Shown: positions 35,254 to 44,832, counted from the stretch's first letter. The stretch: 64,000 bases of DNA from JAJDOD01 sp039024895 (GCA_039024895.1 JBCCPJ010000005.1:1-64000); one strand, 5' to 3'. The notes: a model not told the origin generated them from the sequence alone. Translations and numbers: made by a program.

Positions 35254-36033
35254 ATGAACCTCGAAAACGGTCATTTGGAAGTAAGATTGGCGCGAACGGA
35301 GGCGGACCTTCGGGCGGCTGAACGTTTGAGATACGAGGTATTCGTCGAAGAATTAGGTGGTGACGGGCCGCTTGTGGATCACGAGGGGCGGTTCGAAAAG
35401 GATAGTTTTGATCCCCATTACGACCATCTGGTGCTGGTCAATAGAATACGGTCCGACGCGCATCTGGACCATGTGGTCGGGGTTTACCGGCTATTGTCCG
35501 GGGAGAAAGCAGCGGCAACCGGACGATTTTACTCCGAGGGTGAATACGATTTGAGCCCCCTGAGAGCCTCTGGGCGTTCTTTGTTGGAATTGGGCCGGTC
35601 CTGCCTGTCCCCGGAATATCGTCGGGGTCTCGGACTGCATCTTCTTTGGTCAGGGCTCTCAAATTACGTGAGAGCGCGAGATATCGAGATCCTCTTCGGC
35701 GTCGCCAGCTTACACGGTACCGACGTCCAGGCGCTGGCCCCTGCTTTGGCGCATCTTCACCATGTGTTTCTTGCGCCTCCCGATCTGCGTGTTCGTGCCG
35801 TAGAAGAAGCGTATCAGGCGATGGACCTGATTGCCGAGGACCAGATTGACCGGGTGGCTGCCATGCGGATGGTGCCGCCACTCATAAAATCATACTTACG
35901 GCTCGGTGGGTTTGTCGGCGATGGAGCCTTTGTCGATCATGCGTTCAACACCACGGATGTCTGCCTTGTGATGGATACCGCCCGGATGAATGCGGCTGCA
36001 ACCGCACGGTTTGTCGATGGTGTCGCCGTATGA
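35254..36033 (+). CDS. olsB: Ornithine N-acyltransferase OlsB
   Basis: This enzyme attaches a 3-hydroxy fatty acyl chain from acyl-ACP to ornithine, making lyso-ornithine lipid. The 259-aa GNAT-like protein has VRLARTEADLRAAERLRYEVFVEEL and LLELGRSCLSPEYRRG, the hallmarks of the family, and HGTDV later. The stop overlaps the olsA start (ATGA). Phosphorus-free ornithine lipids are common in marine Rhodobacterales. Confidence 0.92.
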   Translation: MNLENGHLEVRLARTEADLRAAERLRYEVFVEELGGDGPLVDHEGRFEKDSFDPHYDHLVLVNRIRSDAHLDHVVGVYRLLSGEKAAATGRFYSEGEYDLSPLRASGRSLLELGRSCLSPEYRRGLGLHLLWSGLSNYVRARDIEILFGVASLHGTDVQALAPALAHLHHVFLAPPDLRVRAVEEAYQAMDLIAEDQIDRVAAMRMVPPLIKSYLRLGGFVGDGAFVDHAFNTTDVCLVMDTARMNAAATARFVDGVAV

Positions 36034-36860
36034 CACCAACTTGGCGGTCAACGGACGCACCGGCCTTTGCGCCCCTGAACATCGCCGACTGGATCAAGGT
36101 TTTTCTCCGTGGGGGCGTACTCTGTCTAGTCTTGCTCACGGGCGTGTTTCTAACTTTATGCCTTCGAATAATTGAACGCCCCTTGCACGGCATGCGTCGC
36201 CCTTGGTCTGGCTGGATTACCGTTGCCGTTTGTCGCATTGGGCTTCGACTGATGGGTGTGGCGCGAAAAACCACCGGTTCGCCGATGCGTCAGAACGGGG
36301 TTTACGTGGCCAATCACAGTTCCTGGTTGGACATCTTCACGTTGAACGCATGTGCCCCGATGTATTTCGTGTCAAAGGCAGAAGTCGCAACTTGGCCAGG
36401 GATCGGCCTTTTGGCGCGTTTGACGGGAACCGTCTTTGTGCGTCGGGCGCGCCAAGAAGCCGCAGCACAGAAAGCGCTCTTGGAAGCGCGGATTACAGCG
36501 GGACACCGGCTCACCATTTTTCCAGAAGGCACATCCACGGACGGGCGTCAGGTTTTGCCGTTTAAGCCGACCTTGTTCGCAGCGTTATTCTCTGAGGGGA
36601 CGCGGCACGTCCATGTGCAACCCGTCAGCGTAATCTACAGGGCACCGAATAGGCGCGACCGACGATTTCATGCTTGGTGGGGCGATATGGCGTTCGGGCC
36701 ACATCTGCTTCAGATACTCGCCGCACCGCGCGGAGGGTGTGTAATCGTGACATGGCATGAACCGCTTGTGGTCAGCGACTTCGCGGATCGCAAAACGCTG
36801 GCGCGCGAGGCGGAAACATGCGTGCGGCGCGCCCATGCTGACGGCGCTTCACCCGAGTGA
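36030..36860 (+). CDS. olsA: Lyso-ornithine lipid O-acyltransferase OlsA
   Basis: The 276-aa inner-membrane acyltransferase (PlsC family) completes ornithine lipid. It has an N-terminal membrane helix (about 25-48), the HX4D motif in ANHSSWLDI and the substrate motif FPEGTSTDG. Coupled to olsB by a 4-bp overlap. Its end overlaps the converging ThiE-like gene by 12 bp. Confidence 0.92.
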   Translation: MTPTWRSTDAPAFAPLNIADWIKVFLRGGVLCLVLLTGVFLTLCLRIIERPLHGMRRPWSGWITVAVCRIGLRLMGVARKTTGSPMRQNGVYVANHSSWLDIFTLNACAPMYFVSKAEVATWPGIGLLARLTGTVFVRRARQEAAAQKALLEARITAGHRLTIFPEGTSTDGRQVLPFKPTLFAALFSEGTRHVHVQPVSVIYRAPNRRDRRFHAWWGDMAFGPHLLQILAAPRGGCVIVTWHEPLVVSDFADRKTLAREAETCVRRAHADGASPE

Positions 36861-37469
36861 GACAAGTAGCCTGCCGAGCGCGCCGACCGTATCATCTTCG
36901 CGCCAAACCTCTTCGCCCACAGCAATGAAATCGGTGATGGGCGCGAGGGCCTCGACAGAGTCGCTATCGATATGCCCTTCTGCAACGACGGGAACTTCGA
37001 TCATTTCCGACCACCAGGCGAACAAATCTTGTGGGGCGCGATTGCCGTCGCCAAGGGTACTGGCACCGACGGGGCCGAAAGCGACATAGTCAGCTCCGGC
37101 CTCACCAGCCTTCATGCCGTCATGTTTGGAAGTCCCGCTATAGGCGCCGACAATAGCATCGCGTCCAAGCGATTTACGCGCCGCACGCACATTGCGCGCG
37201 CCATCCAACAAATGAACACCGTCCAAACCAAGCCGCTCGGCGAGGCTGAAATGGGTATCGATAACCACCGCAACGTCACGGGCATGGGCAACGTCGCGAA
37301 CTGTATCCGCCGCGCGCGACAAGCGATCCTCGTCCTGGCTGGCAAGGGCAAGCCGGAGGCAGGCTATCTCATGACCATCAAGAACCTGCGCCAACCGATC
37401 TGGAAAGGAAGACAACTCGAAATCCGGAGGTGTCAGCAAGTAGATCTGTGGTTGATCTGAGCTCGCCAT
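36849..37469 (-). CDS. Thiamine-phosphate synthase-like protein (ThiE/TenI fold)
   Basis: A 206-aa TIM barrel with YLLTPPDFE, GLDGVHLLDGARNVRAARKSLG, a GAYSGTSKHDGMKAGEAGADYVAFGPV segment and VVAEGHIDSDSV. The order matches ThiE, but canonical phosphate-binding and Mg residues are partly changed (for example HLLDGA for HLGQ.D), so it may not be a genuine thiamine-phosphate synthase. No other thiamine genes are in the window. Confidence 0.75.
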   Translation of the reverse strand: MASSDQPQIYLLTPPDFELSSFPDRLAQVLDGHEIACLRLALASQDEDRLSRAADTVRDVAHARDVAVVIDTHFSLAERLGLDGVHLLDGARNVRAARKSLGRDAIVGAYSGTSKHDGMKAGEAGADYVAFGPVGASTLGDGNRAPQDLFAWWSEMIEVPVVAEGHIDSDSVEALAPITDFIAVGEEVWREDDTVGALGRLLVSLG

Positions 37470-37766
37470 AGCATGTCCTTTCTTTCCACTTCGTCGCTAT
37501 ATCGCGTTCCCCTACGTTCGAAAAGGTGTTCAAAATGACGGGCTTGTGGCATTCGGCCTTTGAATTGAAATGTTTCGCTTCACTATCATTGCGCGCCCGA
37601 AGGGCCGGAATTTTACCAATTAATCTAGCTGCTTACGGGATTAAGAACCAGTCAGTTCATGTGGGTAGCCCGCGATGGCTGCACAAAATCTTCAGGGTCT
37701 GCCTCATTTTCGTCATATTGGTATCGTAAAAATTTCTCATTGGGTATGCGTGTGAGTGAGTGTGTC
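37470..37766. other. Intergenic region, nothing recognised
   Basis: About 300 bp upstream of the ThiE-like gene. It is A/T-richer than its neighbours, and no ORF with a ribosome site, no RNA gene and no clear repeat was seen. It should hold the promoter of the minus-strand ThiE-like gene. Confidence 0.3.
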
Positions 37767-37922
37767 ATGCAAAAAATTCGCCAAGAGCTCCTTCGGGTTA
37801 CGCAGCGTGAGCCGCGGAGGGATTTGGAAAAAGACCTCAAACGGAAATCACTGGAATCGTTGCGCGATTTTCGTCGTGTGCGCACCGCCCAGCGATGCTT
37901 GGCGGCAAACAAGCCAGCCTGA
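37767..37922 (+). CDS. Possible small basic protein
   Basis: A 51-aa, highly charged, helical ORF (MQKIRQELLRVTQREPRR...). An upstream ATG at 37746 would add seven residues. Ribosome site weak. It ends 2 bp before the stop of the converging thioesterase gene. Amino-acid composition is plausible, but no family is recognised; it may be chance. Confidence 0.3.
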   Translation: MQKIRQELLRVTQREPRRDLEKDLKRKSLESLRDFRRVRTAQRCLAANKPA

Positions 37923-37924
37923 AT

Positions 37925-38356
37925 TCACGACGGCGGTCTGGAATAGGTCAGCGTGGCGCGTGCGACGAGGGCATCCTCGTTGGCGTTCCGAATGGCAACA
38001 TCGCCGACGACAAGGCTCCGTCCCATTTTCAATAATGTTACATCGGCCCGCAGGTCTTTGTCCGCTGCGGGTCTGCGCATGAAATCCATGGATGCGTTTG
38101 TTGTAACCGCGAGCGCCTCTTCCCCGACATGGGCAATAATGGCGAGGTAAACGGCGCAGTCCGCCATAGCAAACAGGCTTGGCCCCGATACGGTGCCGCC
38201 CGGGCGCAGATGCTGCTCGCCCGGAACAAGACGCAGACTGAGATGCGACGGCGCCACGTCCAGAACTTCGAAATCTGCGGCAACTTGTGGAAAAGCACGC
38301 TGCAAGAAGTCATGGAGCGCCGGAATGTCGAGTATGGGATGCGTCGCTTTAGTCAT
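37925..38356 (-). CDS. PaaI-family hotdog thioesterase
   Basis: The 143-aa single hotdog domain carries the PaaI pattern LRPGGTVSGPSLFAMADCAVYLAI (with Asp in the central helix), a TTNASMDFMRRPAADKDL strand and a GDVAIRNA strand. The predicted role is acyl-CoA thioester hydrolysis; the physiological substrate is unknown. Divergent from the DUF1801 gene by 35 bp. Confidence 0.88.
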   Translation of the reverse strand: MTKATHPILDIPALHDFLQRAFPQVAADFEVLDVAPSHLSLRLVPGEQHLRPGGTVSGPSLFAMADCAVYLAIIAHVGEEALAVTTNASMDFMRRPAADKDLRADVTLLKMGRSLVVGDVAIRNANEDALVARATLTYSRPPS

Positions 38357-38391
38357 GGTGCTATCCTTGCCGTGTCAGAAGGAGCGCTGCA

Positions 38392-38781
38392 ATGCCCGAT
38401 CCGCTTCAGACCATCGTAGAAGACCGCCGCGCCGAAGCAGAGCGCCTCGATGCGGTTTTCCGCGACATAACCGGCTGGGCGCCGCGTCTTTGGGGCAAGA
38501 TGATCGGGTATGGTCTCTACCGATACCACCGCAAGGGTGATCCGAGAGAATACGAGTTTTTTGCCACCGGCTTTAACTTCAGAACCCGCGATATCGCGCT
38601 ACACATTCTTCCAGGCTATCAGGAATATGCCGAAATTGCCGCTCGGCTTGGACCGCACAAGCGCGGCAAAAGTTGTTGGTACATCAAGAGCCTAGACGCC
38701 GTCGACGACGCGGCACTGTGCGACCTGATCAAGGCGGGCTTGGCCGACTTGTCGAAGACGGCAAAAATCGAAGCGACGTAG
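38392..38781 (+). CDS. DUF1801 domain protein
   Basis: The 129-aa protein fits DUF1801 (YdhG-like): WGKMIGYGLYRYHRKGD, FFATGFNFRTRDIALHILPGYQEY, GPHKRGKSCWYIKSLDAVD. AAGGAG lies before the ATG. Function unknown; related proteins are proposed iron-binding or small-molecule-binding. Confidence 0.85.
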   Translation: MPDPLQTIVEDRRAEAERLDAVFRDITGWAPRLWGKMIGYGLYRYHRKGDPREYEFFATGFNFRTRDIALHILPGYQEYAEIAARLGPHKRGKSCWYIKSLDAVDDAALCDLIKAGLADLSKTAKIEAT

Positions 38782-38784
38782 GAA

Positions 38785-38801
38785 GAACCGCTAAGCGGTT
38801 C
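38785..38801. terminator. Hairpin between converging DUF1801 and M32 peptidase genes
   Basis: GAACCGC-TAA-GCGGTTC forms a perfect 7-bp stem with a 3-nt loop in the 18-bp gap between two convergent stops. Only short T-runs flank it, so it is a candidate bidirectional terminator. Confidence 0.4.
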
Positions 38802-40272
38802 AAAACCCGTAGATCGCCTCGAATTTGGCATAGAGGTAATCCAATAGCGGATCAACGCTTGGTTCCGCGCCGGTCGCGCGCGTGATGAGATCGCGCGGCT
38901 CGTAGAGGCCACCGTGGATTTGCAGCTTTTCGCGAAGCCACCCGGTTGCAGGGGCTGTATCGCCTTCCGCCAAATGCGCGTCGAGGTCTGGCACGTCCTT
39001 TCGTAGGGCGTCATGCAAACATCCCGCATATACATTTCCAAGCGTGTAGGTCGGAAAGTAACCGAACAACGCTTCGGACCAATGGACATCTTGAAGGAAG
39101 CCGCTTGCGGGTTCTTCGACCTTCAGGCCGAAATCTGCTTCGAACCGCGTATTCCAGGCGTCAGGTAAGTCTGGCACCTCCAAGCGGCCAGCGATTAGGT
39201 CCCGCTCCAGATCGAAGCGCAGAGCGACGTGCAGGTTGTAGTGGACTTCATCGGCTTCTGTCCGGATGTAGCCGGGCGCGCAGCGGTTCACCGTGGCGTA
39301 GAAATCGTCCGGCGTGTCTATGCCGAAGTCGCCAAAGGTCGCGCGCATTTTTTCGAATAGCCAACCGGTAAAGGCCCGGCTCCGGCCCAACTGGTTCTCG
39401 TAAATCCGGCTTTGGCTTTCGTGAACGCCCATTGAGACGCCGCGTCCGAGCGGTGTCAGGCGGTACGCCGGATCAATCGCTTGTTCATAGCTGCCATGCC
39501 CCACTTCGTGGATTGTGGAGTAAAAGCAGTTGAACGGATCGTCGGGCATCGTGCGGGTGGTGATCCGCACATCGAGGCCGGAACCGGAAGAAAATGGGTG
39601 AACCGCCTTGTCGATCCGTCCGTGGGACAAGTCATACCCAAAGACCTCTGCAAGTTCCGTTGAGATCGCCAGTTGTCCGTCTTCCCCGAAGGTGCCGGTC
39701 AGGGCAGGGACCCAACGCGTGGACCCCATTACATGCTCCCGCAGTTGGACAAGGCGCGGACGGAGCGCGTCGAAAAGCGCTGCCAGTTCGGCTTCGGTCG
39801 CGCCCGGTTCGTAGTCGTCTGCAAGCGCGTCATACAAGTTGCCGCCGTTTGCCAGCGCCGACGCCTTTTCGCGTGCGAGATTGACGACTTCCGTCAGTTT
39901 CGGCGCGAAGCTTTTGAAATCATTGTTGGTCCGGGCTTCGGCCCAGGCGCGGTGGGCGAGAGATGTGGTGCGCGCCAATGCAGCCGAAAGATCGGCGGGC
40001 ACTCTTTGGGTCCGCTCATAGCTTCGTCTGATCTTATGCACTTGTCGCGCGCTTGTCTCATCCTCTGGGTCAATGGCAGCCAACCACTCCCCGATCCGAG
40101 GGTCGGTTCGGCGGGCGTGAAGGACGCCATCAAGTGCCGCCATCTCCTCGGCCCGTTGTTCGGCGGCACCGCTCGGCATGACTGTTTCCTGGTCCCACCC
40201 GAGACGGCCCATGATCTGGCTTAACGCTTCCGTCTCCCGTTGAAAGGCCATCAACGCGCCATATGCTGTCAT
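38800..40272 (-). CDS. M32-family metallocarboxypeptidase
   Basis: The 490-aa zinc carboxypeptidase (thermostable carboxypeptidase 1 family) has HEVGH at about residues 255-259. The usual family blocks are present (GWDQETVMPSGA, DDPFNCFYSTIHE, GVHESQSRIYEN). The ATG at 40272 overlaps the ctaA stop (ATGA); a longer frame runs back into ctaA and is discounted. It removes C-terminal amino acids from peptides in the cytosol. Confidence 0.93.
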   Translation of the reverse strand: MTAYGALMAFQRETEALSQIMGRLGWDQETVMPSGAAEQRAEEMAALDGVLHARRTDPRIGEWLAAIDPEDETSARQVHKIRRSYERTQRVPADLSAALARTTSLAHRAWAEARTNNDFKSFAPKLTEVVNLAREKASALANGGNLYDALADDYEPGATEAELAALFDALRPRLVQLREHVMGSTRWVPALTGTFGEDGQLAISTELAEVFGYDLSHGRIDKAVHPFSSGSGLDVRITTRTMPDDPFNCFYSTIHEVGHGSYEQAIDPAYRLTPLGRGVSMGVHESQSRIYENQLGRSRAFTGWLFEKMRATFGDFGIDTPDDFYATVNRCAPGYIRTEADEVHYNLHVALRFDLERDLIAGRLEVPDLPDAWNTRFEADFGLKVEEPASGFLQDVHWSEALFGYFPTYTLGNVYAGCLHDALRKDVPDLDAHLAEGDTAPATGWLREKLQIHGGLYEPRDLITRATGAEPSVDPLLDYLYAKFEAIYGF

Positions 40273-41417
40273 GCGACACCTCTTACGGATTGGGCGAGGG
40301 GATATTGCGCGAGGAAGCGTGCGCGCAGGATCAATGCGATCAGCAGAACAGCGCCAAACTGATGCAAGATCGCGAGTTGCCAAGGCGCCACGTAAAGCAC
40401 GGTGGCAATCCCAAGAAGCATCTGAAGCACCATCATCGCAATGACCGCGTTAAAGGCGGCCCGTGTTGTCGTGTTCGCAGACCTGCGTGCGCGCAGCCAG
40501 ACGACCACCCCGAATATGAACAGAAGATACCCGGCAGTGCGGTGCATGAACTGCACTAGGCCCGCGTCCTCGAAGAAGTTCCGCCAAACTGGCGTGAGCG
40601 TAAACGGATCAGGGGGAAACACATAGCCGCTCATCAATGGCCAGTCGTTATAGCTGCGCCCGGCGTCGATCCCGGCCACCAGAGCGCCGAGCAGGATTTG
40701 CAGAAAGCTAAAATGAAGCAAGCCGGTGCTCATTGAAAAAAGCTTCGCATCGCGTGCGCGGCGGGCCTGCAAGAGATCGGCCTCGCGCCGCCCGAGTTTG
40801 AAGATGTACCACGCCAGAAGACCAAGAATGACAAAAGCGAGGCCCAAGTGGATTGCGAGCCGGTAAGACGCTACATCCAGCATCGTCCCCGTCAGGCCGG
40901 ACGCAACCATCCACCAGCCTATCGCCCCTTGCAGACCGCCCAAGAGACCCGGAATGAGTAAACGCGCGGTCCAACCTGCGGGGATCTTTCGGGTCAAGAA
41001 GAAGAACAAGAAGCCGACCGCCCAAACAAGGCCGATGACGCGACCAAGCTGCCGGTGGCCCCATTCCCACCAGTAGATGACCTTGAACTCCTCCAGGCTC
41101 ATCCCTTTGTTTTGCAACTGGTATTCAGGGATGGCGCGATATTTGTCGAACTCGCTTGCCCAGTCTTCGGCTGTCAATGGCGGCATAGCACCGGTGACGG
41201 GGCGCCATTCGGTGATCGAGAGCCCACTGTCGGTCAGACGTGTCAGGCCACCAACAGCGATCATGAGAACGACCAGGGCAAAAAGAAGCATCAACCAGCC
41301 GCGGATTGCGCCGCGCGCGCCACGATTGGCGGTTTTCTCGATCACCCCTGCCGTGGCGGCGGGTTGGGGTGCCTGAACATCGCCCACTTCTTCGAAAATA
41401 CTGCGTTTTTCCGCCAT
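40269..41417 (-). CDS. ctaA: Heme A synthase (COX15/CtaA)
   Basis: The 382-aa eight-helix membrane protein converts haem O to haem A for aa3-type cytochrome oxidase. Conserved histidines lie in WWEWGHRQLGR, RLAIHLGLAF, FMHRTAGY and ILHQFGAVLL. The long helix pattern is that of the alphaproteobacterial/mitochondrial COX15 type. The start chosen is the ATG at 41417; the frame extends upstream but that part is not membrane-like. Coupled to the M32 peptidase by a 4-bp overlap. Confidence 0.93.
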   Translation of the reverse strand: MAEKRSIFEEVGDVQAPQPAATAGVIEKTANRGARGAIRGWLMLLFALVVLMIAVGGLTRLTDSGLSITEWRPVTGAMPPLTAEDWASEFDKYRAIPEYQLQNKGMSLEEFKVIYWWEWGHRQLGRVIGLVWAVGFLFFFLTRKIPAGWTARLLIPGLLGGLQGAIGWWMVASGLTGTMLDVASYRLAIHLGLAFVILGLLAWYIFKLGRREADLLQARRARDAKLFSMSTGLLHFSFLQILLGALVAGIDAGRSYNDWPLMSGYVFPPDPFTLTPVWRNFFEDAGLVQFMHRTAGYLLFIFGVVVWLRARRSANTTTRAAFNAVIAMMVLQMLLGIATVLYVAPWQLAILHQFGAVLLIALILRARFLAQYPLAQSVRGVA

Positions 41418-41527
41418 GCCGGTACGTCCCTCCGTCGTGGGTGAACTTAGGGTTGGGAGGGGCAAGGGTCTAGGGTGTCTATTGGTGCAAGTCGCCGCAG
41501 GACGCACCTTCAAGGGTAAAATGGCTT

Positions 41528-42274
41528 TCAGCGCTCGCGCTCCCCGCCACGTTCCTTCCAACGCACCATCTGTCGAAGAACACCATGTAGCATTTGCACA
41601 TCAGCACGGGTGAGCGGCATGCGGCTCCAAAGATTGCGGAGCACAATTTTCATGCCCGCCGCTTTCTCCTCAGGAAAGAAAAACCCGGCAGTTTCCAACC
41701 GGTCCTCGTAATGTTCGGCGAGTTTCTCGATCTCGACGACGCTTGCGGGTTCAGTACCAGCGAAACCCATCGTCATTGTCTCGATTTCTGCCGTCGCGCG
41801 CCGCCACTCATAGGCGGTGAGCAACACGCATTGCGCGAGGTTCAGCGAGGGAAAATCTGGGTTCACCGGCACGGAGATGATAGCGTTGGCCTTGGCAATA
41901 TCGTCGTTTTCAAGCCCTGCGCGTTCCGGCCCGAAGAGCACGGCGACGTTTTGCCCTTGGGCGATCCGGGCCCGCGCCTCCACCATGGCGGCTTCGGGTG
42001 CGTAGACGTCCTTCGTCAGGTCGCGGGTGCGCGCTGTCGTGGCAAACACAAAACGTGCGGGACCAAGGGCGTCTGCCGTTGTGCCGTGGACCTGTGCCTC
42101 GTCGAGCAACCGCCCGGCGCCGCTTGCCATGGCAACTGCCTTTTGGTTTGGCCAGCCGTCGCGCGGCGCAACAATTGCCAAACGGTCCAATCCGAAGTTC
42201 CACATTGCCCGCGCGGCCGCGCCGATGTTTTCGCCCATTTGCGGGCGAACGAGCACAAATGTCGGTTGGCTCAT
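41528..42274 (-). CDS. trmJ: tRNA (cytidine/uridine-2'-O)-methyltransferase TrmJ
   Basis: A 248-aa SPOUT methyltransferase that modifies position 32 of tRNAs. It begins PTFVLVRPQMGENIGAAARAM (motif 1 with N and R) and contains VLFGPERAGLENDD (motif 2) and PSLNLAQCVLLTAYEWRR (motif 3, knot). The C-terminal helical extension is typical of TrmJ. Overlaps the upstream lipoprotein gene by 4 bp (ATGA). Confidence 0.93.
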   Translation of the reverse strand: MSQPTFVLVRPQMGENIGAAARAMWNFGLDRLAIVAPRDGWPNQKAVAMASGAGRLLDEAQVHGTTADALGPARFVFATTARTRDLTKDVYAPEAAMVEARARIAQGQNVAVLFGPERAGLENDDIAKANAIISVPVNPDFPSLNLAQCVLLTAYEWRRATAEIETMTMGFAGTEPASVVEIEKLAEHYEDRLETAGFFFPEEKAAGMKIVLRNLWSRMPLTRADVQMLHGVLRQMVRWKERGGERER

Positions 42275-42726
42275 GTGTTCAGGAAGACTTCGAGTGTCAC
42301 CAACCCGGTCAAAGGCGCTTCGAGCAATCGCAGCGCCGCGAGCGATATGCGGCTAGAGCCGCCAGTTATCGGTCGGAGGTCCACCTGCACGATGCGACCG
42401 GTGTCTGGATTGCGCACCCGGCCAACCGTCGGCACTGTGACGAGCGGTGTTTCGAGCCAGAATCCGGGGATTGCCGCGTCGCCAAGCGAGGCAACCGTTG
42501 TGCCAAGGCTGTCGCCACCCGTCGATGGGGCAACGGTTGCCTCTTCGCGCTGTTCATCTGTCGTTGTATCGAAATCTTCTACCGTGACGGCATTGTCGTC
42601 AGGCAAGGCGAGGCCTGTAGAGGGGTCGATATTCGGCGCGGGTGCCGGGGGTGGCGCGGGCCGGAAGTCGGGGATCTGAGCGCAGCCAGCCAGCAAAACC
42701 AAGATCGAGAGGAATGTAATACGCAT
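42271..42726 (-). CDS. Lipoprotein of unknown function
   Basis: The 151-aa protein has a lipobox LLAGC (Cys15), a Pro/Ala-rich stretch and a C-terminal beta-rich half (VGRVRNPDTGRIVQVDLRPI). It is probably attached to the outer membrane. Coupled to trmJ by a 4-bp overlap, divergent from moaA. No function is known. Confidence 0.8.
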   Translation of the reverse strand: MRITFLSILVLLAGCAQIPDFRPAPPPAPAPNIDPSTGLALPDDNAVTVEDFDTTTDEQREEATVAPSTGGDSLGTTVASLGDAAIPGFWLETPLVTVPTVGRVRNPDTGRIVQVDLRPITGGSSRISLAALRLLEAPLTGLVTLEVFLNT

Positions 42727-42809
42727 ATTTCAGACTAACCTGCGTCTTGCACGGTCTCAACCGCAGATCAGACTTGCGGCACGACTTTGCGCGCACTAGC
42801 TTTTTCGTC

Positions 42810-43817
42810 ATGCTTGCTGAACCCTTGATAGACCCGTTTGCGCGCCCCATCAGTTACCTTCGCGTGTCGGTGACCGATCGTTGCGACTTTCGCTGTGTCT
42901 ATTGCATGGCTGAAAACATGACGTTCCTTCCCAAAAAGGAGCTTTTAACCCTCGAAGAGCTTGATCGCATGTGTTCGGCCTTTATCCGTATGGGGGTCGA
43001 AAAGCTTCGGATCACGGGCGGTGAACCGTTGGTACGCCGCGATATCATGACGTTCTTTCACTCCATGACCCGGCATTTGGAAAGCGGCGCGTTGAAGGAA
43101 TTGACCGTTACTACGAATGGGTCGCAATTGGCGCGATTTGCGGATGAGCTCTATGCGGCAGGTGTGCGGCGGATAAATGTGTCCCTCGACACATTGGACG
43201 AAGAAAAGTTCGCGCGAGTGACCCGTTGGGGTCGTTTGCCTCAGGTCTTGAAGGGCATTGATGCGGCGCAACGGGCTGGCTTGCGGGTCAAGATCAACAC
43301 GGTGGCGCTTAAGGATTTCAACGAAGAAGAACTGTTCGAGCTTACCCAGTGGTGCGCGGATCGCGACATGGACCTCACCTTTATCGAAGTGATGCCGATG
43401 GGTGATCTTGGCGGGGAAGATCGCATCGGACAGTATTGGTCCCTCAAGGACTTGCGCCGACAACTGGCAGAGCGCTTTACGCTCACCGATTTGGCGCATC
43501 GTACCGGTGGCCCGGCCCGATATGTTCGCTTCGAAGAAACCGGTCAGCAGGTGGGTTTCATTACACCACTTACCCATAATTTTTGCGAAAGCTGCAACCG
43601 GGTTCGACTGACCTGTACGGGCGAGCTGTTTATGTGCCTCGGCCAGGAGGACAATGCCGATTTGCGCACACCGCTTCGCGCCTCGGAGGCGGATGAGCAG
43701 CTAGAACACGCCATTCGTGCCGCTATCGCGCGCAAGCCCAAAGGCCATGACTTTGATTACTCGCGCCAGCGCGCCGACGGCCAGGTTTCACGGCATATGA
43801 GCCATACCGGCGGCTAA
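42810..43817 (+). CDS. moaA: GTP 3',8-cyclase MoaA
   Basis: The radical-SAM enzyme of the first step of molybdenum-cofactor synthesis. The 335-aa protein has the N-terminal cluster CDFRCVYC (Cys25, 29, 32), the GGEPLVRRDI loop and C-terminal cluster cysteines in CESCNRVRLTCTGELFMC, and ends in HTGG. The ATG at 42810 matches the family start; an upstream in-frame ATG is not supported. No other moa genes are in the window. Confidence 0.96.
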   Translation: MLAEPLIDPFARPISYLRVSVTDRCDFRCVYCMAENMTFLPKKELLTLEELDRMCSAFIRMGVEKLRITGGEPLVRRDIMTFFHSMTRHLESGALKELTVTTNGSQLARFADELYAAGVRRINVSLDTLDEEKFARVTRWGRLPQVLKGIDAAQRAGLRVKINTVALKDFNEEELFELTQWCADRDMDLTFIEVMPMGDLGGEDRIGQYWSLKDLRRQLAERFTLTDLAHRTGGPARYVRFEETGQQVGFITPLTHNFCESCNRVRLTCTGELFMCLGQEDNADLRTPLRASEADEQLEHAIRAAIARKPKGHDFDYSRQRADGQVSRHMSHTGG

Positions 43818-43901
43818 GAAACCCACCTTTTGGACATCATCAGGCCTTCTTTCCCTGACTTAGATACAGACCTGCGGGGGCTTCAAATGAAGGAAAGCCC
43901 C

Positions 43902-44156
43902 ATGCGCAAGCTCATCATGATGGTATTCGTTCTTGCCCTTGCGGCCTGCGGACAAGCTACCGATGCCGTGAACTCGGATGCCACGCCTGCCAAAGTCCAA
44001 GCGGAAACTGCCAAATACTTCTCCACCACCAGCCGTAACGTACGGGTGGGCTCTTTCGAGCAGACATTGCTCGGCACAAAGTATCGGGCAAAGATCGGCA
44101 GCCGGACGTTCAATTGTCACTACATCCGCAGCACGGTAAGTTGTCAGAACGCCTGA
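43902..44156 (+). CDS. Small lipoprotein, unknown function
   Basis: An 84-aa ORF with AAGGAAAG upstream of the ATG at 43902. It has a signal peptide with lipobox LALAAC (Cys16), then a short beta domain ending with two cysteines near the C-terminus (FNCHYIRSTVSCQNA), which may form a disulphide. No family recognised. Confidence 0.65.
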   Translation: MRKLIMMVFVLALAACGQATDAVNSDATPAKVQAETAKYFSTTSRNVRVGSFEQTLLGTKYRAKIGSRTFNCHYIRSTVSCQNA

Positions 44157-44262
44157 GGCATTCTTGCAGCGATCAGACTAACTGCGGCGCTAACCAAGCG
44201 CCGCAACGCATCTTTGGAGCGAAGGCGAACGACCCGCGCCTGCGCGGGCAAACGAAAGTGCC

Positions 44263-44820
44263 CTAAGGCCCTATGTTCTTTTCAATAATTTGCGTCGGAA
44301 CCCCATCGAGGGTTTCTGTGTTGCGGTTCCGCCAATAGTCGCGAATACCGTCCTGACCCTTGTCTTTGGCCCAGTTCTTCAGCACGTCGCGATCCTTATT
44401 ATAGCTCATCTCCGGGACCGCGTAGCCGCAGCTCTTCTGGACCAAATCTATGGTGAGATCGAATAGTTGCCGGGCTGCAGGGTCGGGCGAAAACTCTGCA
44501 TCAAAGGTAGCCCACTCCGGGTCTAGCCGATGGATCGCGCGGGCAGTGCCGTAGGCGCGGAGGATCATCGGGGGACCAGAAAAGGCGCACCACATCAGCG
44601 TCATGCGCGCATTGTCCTCAAGATGGGTCGCCGTCTCGTTGCCGCTGCCCGTCATATTGCGCCAGAGAATACGGTTCGGGCCAAGGACACGGAGGCTATC
44701 CATACCCTTGGGGGAGACGTTGATCCGCCCTTCGCGCGCTGCAGAACCCACAAAAAACACGGGCTGTTTCTCAATGAATTTTTGATGTGCTGGCTCTAAA
44801 GCTTCGAAACGTGTGCCCAT
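44263..44820 (-). CDS. Pyridoxamine 5'-phosphate oxidase-family protein
   Basis: The 185-aa split-barrel flavoprotein has FFVGSAAREGRINVSPKGMDSLRVLG, LWRNMTGSGNETATHL and SGPPMILRAYGTAR, the pattern of the PNPOx-like group of general stress-type FMN proteins. True pyridoxine oxidase activity is not implied. It lies 12 bp after glmS on the same strand. Confidence 0.88.
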   Translation of the reverse strand: MGTRFEALEPAHQKFIEKQPVFFVGSAAREGRINVSPKGMDSLRVLGPNRILWRNMTGSGNETATHLEDNARMTLMWCAFSGPPMILRAYGTARAIHRLDPEWATFDAEFSPDPAARQLFDLTIDLVQKSCGYAVPEMSYNKDRDVLKNWAKDKGQDGIRDYWRNRNTETLDGVPTQIIEKNIGP

Positions 44821-44832
44821 GGGCGCGCCCTC